From Deltaproteobacteria bacterium (lineage in GTDB: Bacteria; Myxococcota_A; Polyangia; Polyangiales; Houyiibacteriaceae): DNA of 9,374 nucleotides. Both the position numbers and the translations under genes were made by a program. Of this stretch, positions 6,199 to 9,374 are shown in pieces. The number at the start of each line of letters is the position of its first letter. The first letter of the stretch is position 1. The stretch lies in assembly GCA_019309605.1 (NCBI GenBank), contig JAFDFW010000096.1:1-9374 (forward strand), read 5' to 3'. A model generated the notes under the pieces. It did not search any database and was not told where the DNA came from. It worked only from the letters and a program-made list of their open reading frames with translations.

Positions 6199-7242
6199 TT
6201 AGGGCGGAGAAGCGTCGGGCGGCGGCGGGAGGACGCAAAGGCCTCGCTCGACCCAGTCGGTGCCCCCGCGACCGTCCCGGATCACGAAGGTCAAGCGCAC
6301 CAACAGACCGTCTTCCGGAGCATCTGGGAACGGCTGCCACAGGGTCAGAACCGAGCGCGCAGGGTCGGTGATGAACGAGAACGTGCGCTCGAGCTCGCCG
6401 CCATCCGTGAGCCAACTGACCTGGATCTCTTCGGTCGAGGTCGCGTCGCCGACCATGTAGGACTGCAGGCTGTCCGGGGTCACTCCGAGGTCGATCGAGG
6501 ACCCGGTGCTGCCGGCAACTGGGTGCGCGTTTCGCTGCTCATCGGTGAGGCCATCGAGGTCTGCTCTGCATCCGGTTCGCGGCGCGGTTCGCGGAACCCC
6601 TTGGTCGTACGGCAGCGGCCAAGGGCGACCGTTGAGGAAGACCGTCGAGATCTTAGGATTCAGGTTCGGGTCTTCAGGTGCGCTCTCGACGGGAATGTTC
6701 ACCGTGACGAACCGTCCTTCGTTGTTCGGGTCTTCACACGGGTTGAGGTCGTCGGCCTCACCGAGAATGAACCGGAGGATGGCGTCCGTGGCGGGCGGCC
6801 CGTCCGTGCAGATTGCGCCCTGCAACAGCACCCGGTCCGCGCTGGCGGCCTCGAGCTCCGCTGCCGACGGAACCTGGAAACGCAGGAGAGGAAAGGCGAG
6901 GGGATCGGCCGGCGGGGTTCCCTCACAACCTTCACAGGGCTGAATCAGGTCGCGGCAGATCGGCGGCCCGATGAGGGTGGGCTGCGGAACGCAGGCGATG
7001 AACGTCCATTGCAATGGCGACGGCGTCAGGGCAGGCGAATCGGACGCTGGTGCACCCTGGTCGACCACGAGGATCGAAACCTGGATATCATCTTCCGGGT
7101 CAGGTCTTGCGCGACCAGGCTTGCCCTCCACCTCGACCAGCGCGGCCACCGCACGGAGATCGGTCACCGCCCATGCGGCAAGGAAACTCTCGCTACACGC
7201 GGACACCGACAACAAGAGCATCAACCCTAGGGTCCGTTTCAT
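6199..7242 (-). CDS. Outer-membrane lipoprotein of unknown function, partner of a TonB-dependent receptor
   Basis: 347 residues. The N-terminus is a lipoprotein signal: MKRTLGLMLLLSVSAC with lipobox V13-S14-A15-C16. Ser at +2 argues for sorting to the outer membrane. I recognise no enzyme domain. The mature part is Pro- and Asp-rich with several cysteines, including a C-x6-C-x2-C-rich stretch near residues 95-110 (PPICRDLIQPCEGCEG), and a C-terminal beta-like part with VRLTFVIRDGRGGTDWVERGLCV near the end, then a PPPPDASPP tail. The cysteines suggest disulfides in the periplasm or on the surface. The ATG at 7242 follows GGGGGGAGCT and overlaps the receptor stop by 4 bases (ATGA); the frame is open further upstream, but that region is inside the receptor gene and lacks the signal. 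Coupling suggests it works with the receptor, perhaps as a surface subunit, as in SusD-type pairs, though it does not resemble SusD. Confidence 0.85.
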   Translation of the reverse strand: MKRTLGLMLLLSVSACSESFLAAWAVTDLRAVAALVEVEGKPGRARPDPEDDIQVSILVVDQGAPASDSPALTPSPLQWTFIACVPQPTLIGPPICRDLIQPCEGCEGTPPADPLAFPLLRFQVPSAAELEAASADRVLLQGAICTDGPPATDAILRFILGEADDLNPCEDPNNEGRFVTVNIPVESAPEDPNLNPKISTVFLNGRPWPLPYDQGVPRTAPRTGCRADLDGLTDEQRNAHPVAGSTGSSIDLGVTPDSLQSYMVGDATSTEEIQVSWLTDGGELERTFSFITDPARSVLTLWQPFPDAPEDGLLVRLTFVIRDGRGGTDWVERGLCVLPPPPDASPP

Positions 7243-9374
7243 AGCTCCCCCCTGACCCCCAGCGAAGGGATGATCGGAAGCCCGAGCAGGGGTGTCTGCT
7301 GGCTGAAGTCGTAGTTGTAGATGATGCCCTCTTGGTTCTGCTGATTGTAGGTATTCCGGATGTCGAGAAACACCGCGAGCCGCCAGCCTTCGAAGATCCA
7401 TTTCTTCTGAACGCGAATGTCGAGCTGATGGAAAAGCGGATTCCGCAGGCTGTTCACGCGGCCGTCGATCGGGATGTACACGTCGTTCAGCGCCTCGTAG
7501 ATCGAGCCGACGACGGGCGTGTACGGATTGCCGCTGACGACGCGGAAGGTGCCGCCGATCTCCCAGTTGCGCGGGAAATTGTAGACGAACGCGGCGGTAA
7601 GGATGTGCGTCTGGTCGAAGTCGAACAGGCGCCAAGGCGCGAGCGGGCCATCCTGGCGCTCGCTTCGCGACAGCGTGTACGAAAGGTAGCCGAAGTAGTG
7701 CCGTCCTGTGGTTGGGCGAATGTTGACGCTGAATTCGGCGCCGTAGATCCGTCCGATGCCGCCGGTCACGTAGAATGGCGCCTCGCCGTTAGGGGTCGAG
7801 ATCGCCCGGTCCCAGAGGTATTTGTAGAAGGCTTCAACGCCAAACCGAGCGCCCGGAACCGCGTCGTACTCCCAGCCAGCGCCGACGTGAACCGCCTTGA
7901 TCGGGTCGAGATCGGGATTGCCGATCGTTAGGTCGGACTCTTGGAACTCCGGGGGCTGACTGAAGATGCCGACGCCGAGCTTGACCCGCATGTCGTCGGC
8001 CACGGTGAAGATCGTAGTCAGGCGGGGGTCGACGGAAAACGAGCTGATGGCGCTAAAATAGTCCATGCGAAGGCCGAGAATGAGCTGCGTGAGTTTGCCC
8101 AACTGCATGTTCGACTCGAGATAGAGCCCTGGGCGGAAGATCGTGGTGTCGACGTCAGCGAAGACCTGCTCTTGGCCCGCGAGCGACCCTTGCTGGCTGC
8201 CGGCGCCCTCTTGGGCCTGAGGCTGCGGGCCGAAATAGTTCAAGTCGATGGGGGCGGTGTAGACATCCAGCCCTGTGATGAGCCGGACCCTGTCGGTGAT
8301 TTGATATCGCCACTCGGCGCGCCCGTAGGTCTGGATGAATGTCCCCTCGAGCCTGAACTCATCCCCGAGAGAGAAGTTGATCTTGCTTGGACCCACGTTG
8401 AACGTCAGCTCCTGGTCGGCCTTGTCTCCGAGTCGGCGGGTCCAATCGATCTGGTTGTTGTAGAAGGCAGTCCCGAGCGCGGTGTTTCCCCGAACGGCAG
8501 GGTCGTCACCTGCCGCTTCTTCCAGAATCAGCTCGAGCCGATCGTTGGATCCGTACGCCGAAATGCGAACGCGGTCTCGTTTGGTGGGCAAGAAATTCAG
8601 CTTGAACTGATAATCGATGTAGACGGGCGCTTGCCGAACGCCCACGTCATCGGGAAGTACCGAGGGCAGAATCAGATCGATCAGGCTGCGCCTCAGCCCT
8701 CCGGAGATGCTGATCTTGTCGGTGAGCGGTGCTTCGATCGTGACGAAGGTGTCAATGACAGAGATCTCCGCCACTCCATGGACGCGGTCGCGCGCCGGGT
8801 CCCTCGTAGTCACCTCTAGGATGCCGCCAGTGCGCCGGCCGTAGCGCACCGAGAAGTTGCCCGGATAGAAGTCGATCTTCTCGAGCATGTACGAGTTGTA
8901 GACGCTGGTGAGGCCGCCGAAATGGTAGATCAGCGGCACGGGAATTCCGTCGATGAAGGACTCGCTGTCTTGGGGCGCCGAGCCACGCACGATGAGCAAG
9001 CCGATGCCGAACGGCGGTCTCGCCACGCCGGGTAGGAGTTCCACCGCTCGCAGCGCGTCACCCCGCGTCCCCGGAATTCGGGTGAGCTCATCCTTGTCGA
9101 TCGTGCGTTTCACGACCTCGCGCGGAGCAGCGTCGATGACGGCGGTCTCGCCAAATCCGCTGTAGGCCGCCTTCTTCTTCGCACCCAAACGGTAGATGAC
9201 TTGCGTGACCTGCCCCGCGACCAGCTCCTCCTCGACCTTCAGATCGCCGTACTCGCCGCCCAGGACGTTGACTGCGTACTTTCCCGGCTCGAGGTCGGTC
9301 GCGATGAATGTTCCATCCGGTCCCGAGACGATGTCCCTGACCAGCTGGTCCTGCTCGTTGAGGATTTCGATCGT
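7239..9374 (-). CDS. TonB-dependent outer-membrane receptor with N-terminal carboxypeptidase-regulatory-like domain (5' end outside window)
   Basis: The frame is open to the right edge; 711 residues are visible. The TTG at 9188 is internal, because in-frame sequence before it is domain-like: GPDGTFIATDLEPGKYAVNV (visible residues 18-37) is the turn-rich pattern of a carboxypeptidase-regulatory-like Ig fold, as at the N-terminus of many large TonB receptors. The plug follows at about 75-195: DELTRIPGTRGDALRAVELLPGV, LLIVRGSAPQDSESFIDGIPV, then YPGNFSVRYGRRTGGILEV. The rest is a long beta-barrel with alternating strands (for example near DMRVKLGVGIFSQPPEFQ and GRHYFGYLSYTLSR). Such receptors import ligands with TonB-ExbBD energy; the ligand is unknown here. 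The protein ends SLGVRGEL, without the terminal aromatic residue common in outer-membrane barrels. The gene is coupled to the downstream lipoprotein by ATGA. Confidence 0.93.
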   Translation of the reverse strand, partial: TIEILNEQDQLVRDIVSGPDGTFIATDLEPGKYAVNVLGGEYGDLKVEEELVAGQVTQVIYRLGAKKKAAYSGFGETAVIDAAPREVVKRTIDKDELTRIPGTRGDALRAVELLPGVARPPFGIGLLIVRGSAPQDSESFIDGIPVPLIYHFGGLTSVYNSYMLEKIDFYPGNFSVRYGRRTGGILEVTTRDPARDRVHGVAEISVIDTFVTIEAPLTDKISISGGLRRSLIDLILPSVLPDDVGVRQAPVYIDYQFKLNFLPTKRDRVRISAYGSNDRLELILEEAAGDDPAVRGNTALGTAFYNNQIDWTRRLGDKADQELTFNVGPSKINFSLGDEFRLEGTFIQTYGRAEWRYQITDRVRLITGLDVYTAPIDLNYFGPQPQAQEGAGSQQGSLAGQEQVFADVDTTIFRPGLYLESNMQLGKLTQLILGLRMDYFSAISSFSVDPRLTTIFTVADDMRVKLGVGIFSQPPEFQESDLTIGNPDLDPIKAVHVGAGWEYDAVPGARFGVEAFYKYLWDRAISTPNGEAPFYVTGGIGRIYGAEFSVNIRPTTGRHYFGYLSYTLSRSERQDGPLAPWRLFDFDQTHILTAAFVYNFPRNWEIGGTFRVVSGNPYTPVVGSIYEALNDVYIPIDGRVNSLRNPLFHQLDIRVQKKWIFEGWRLAVFLDIRNTYNQQNQEGIIYNYDFSQQTPLLGLPIIPSLGVRGEL

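Noticed and set aside
7243..7635. Upstream extension of the lipoprotein frame inside the receptor gene
   Set aside because: It would bury a clear lipoprotein signal peptide, and the region is already coding for the receptor barrel in another frame.
7332..8819. Two long plus-strand open frames opposite the receptor gene
   Set aside because: They mirror the receptor's codon structure, show no domain or signal, and are expected by chance in high-GC DNA.

Overview
The window is high-GC DNA with tightly packed genes, several of which overlap by 4 bases (ATGA or GTGA). A Hanks-type Ser/Thr kinase with a PEGA domain, a LysM/TPR periplasmic protein, and a large TonB-dependent receptor paired with a lipoprotein together suggest a Gram-negative bacterium of the myxobacterial/deltaproteobacterial kind (Myxococcota or relatives). 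This is inferred from gene content only; no marker gene here fixes the taxon.

Layout. (1) 1-456 (+): the 3' part of a shikimate dehydrogenase gene (aroE), entering from the left edge. (2) 463-1886 (-): a two-gene unit, an unrecognised protein with an internal domain duplication followed by a bestrophin-family channel whose start overlaps the upstream stop. (3) 1877-2172: the non-coding core. A 181-base symmetric inverted-repeat element is followed by an extremely G-rich tract. (4) 2175-2819: a small membrane-anchored protein gene (+) whose reading frame runs antisense through a yggU/DUF167 gene (-). (5) 2874-3875 (+): lgt. (6) 3882-6127 (-): a kinase gene and a LysM protein gene, overlapping by 4 bases, behind a plausible promoter. 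(7) 6199-9374 (-): a TonB-dependent receptor (5' end outside the window) and a lipoprotein, again overlapping by 4 bases.

How the genes fit together. Most of the right two thirds concerns the cell envelope. Lgt puts the lipid on lipoproteins such as the one encoded at 6199-7242. The kinase has a cytoplasmic catalytic domain and a predicted periplasmic PEGA domain, and its coupled partner is a secreted three-LysM protein that should bind peptidoglycan; a wall-sensing pair is a reasonable inference. The receptor-lipoprotein pair looks like an outer-membrane uptake or binding system of unknown substrate. The least ordinary part is 1407-2532: a nested inverted repeat abutting, and perhaps supplying the start of, a duplicated-domain gene; a G-rich tract with strong strand bias; and a gene with a doubtful 3' end. 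I do not see a clear new defence or mobile system.
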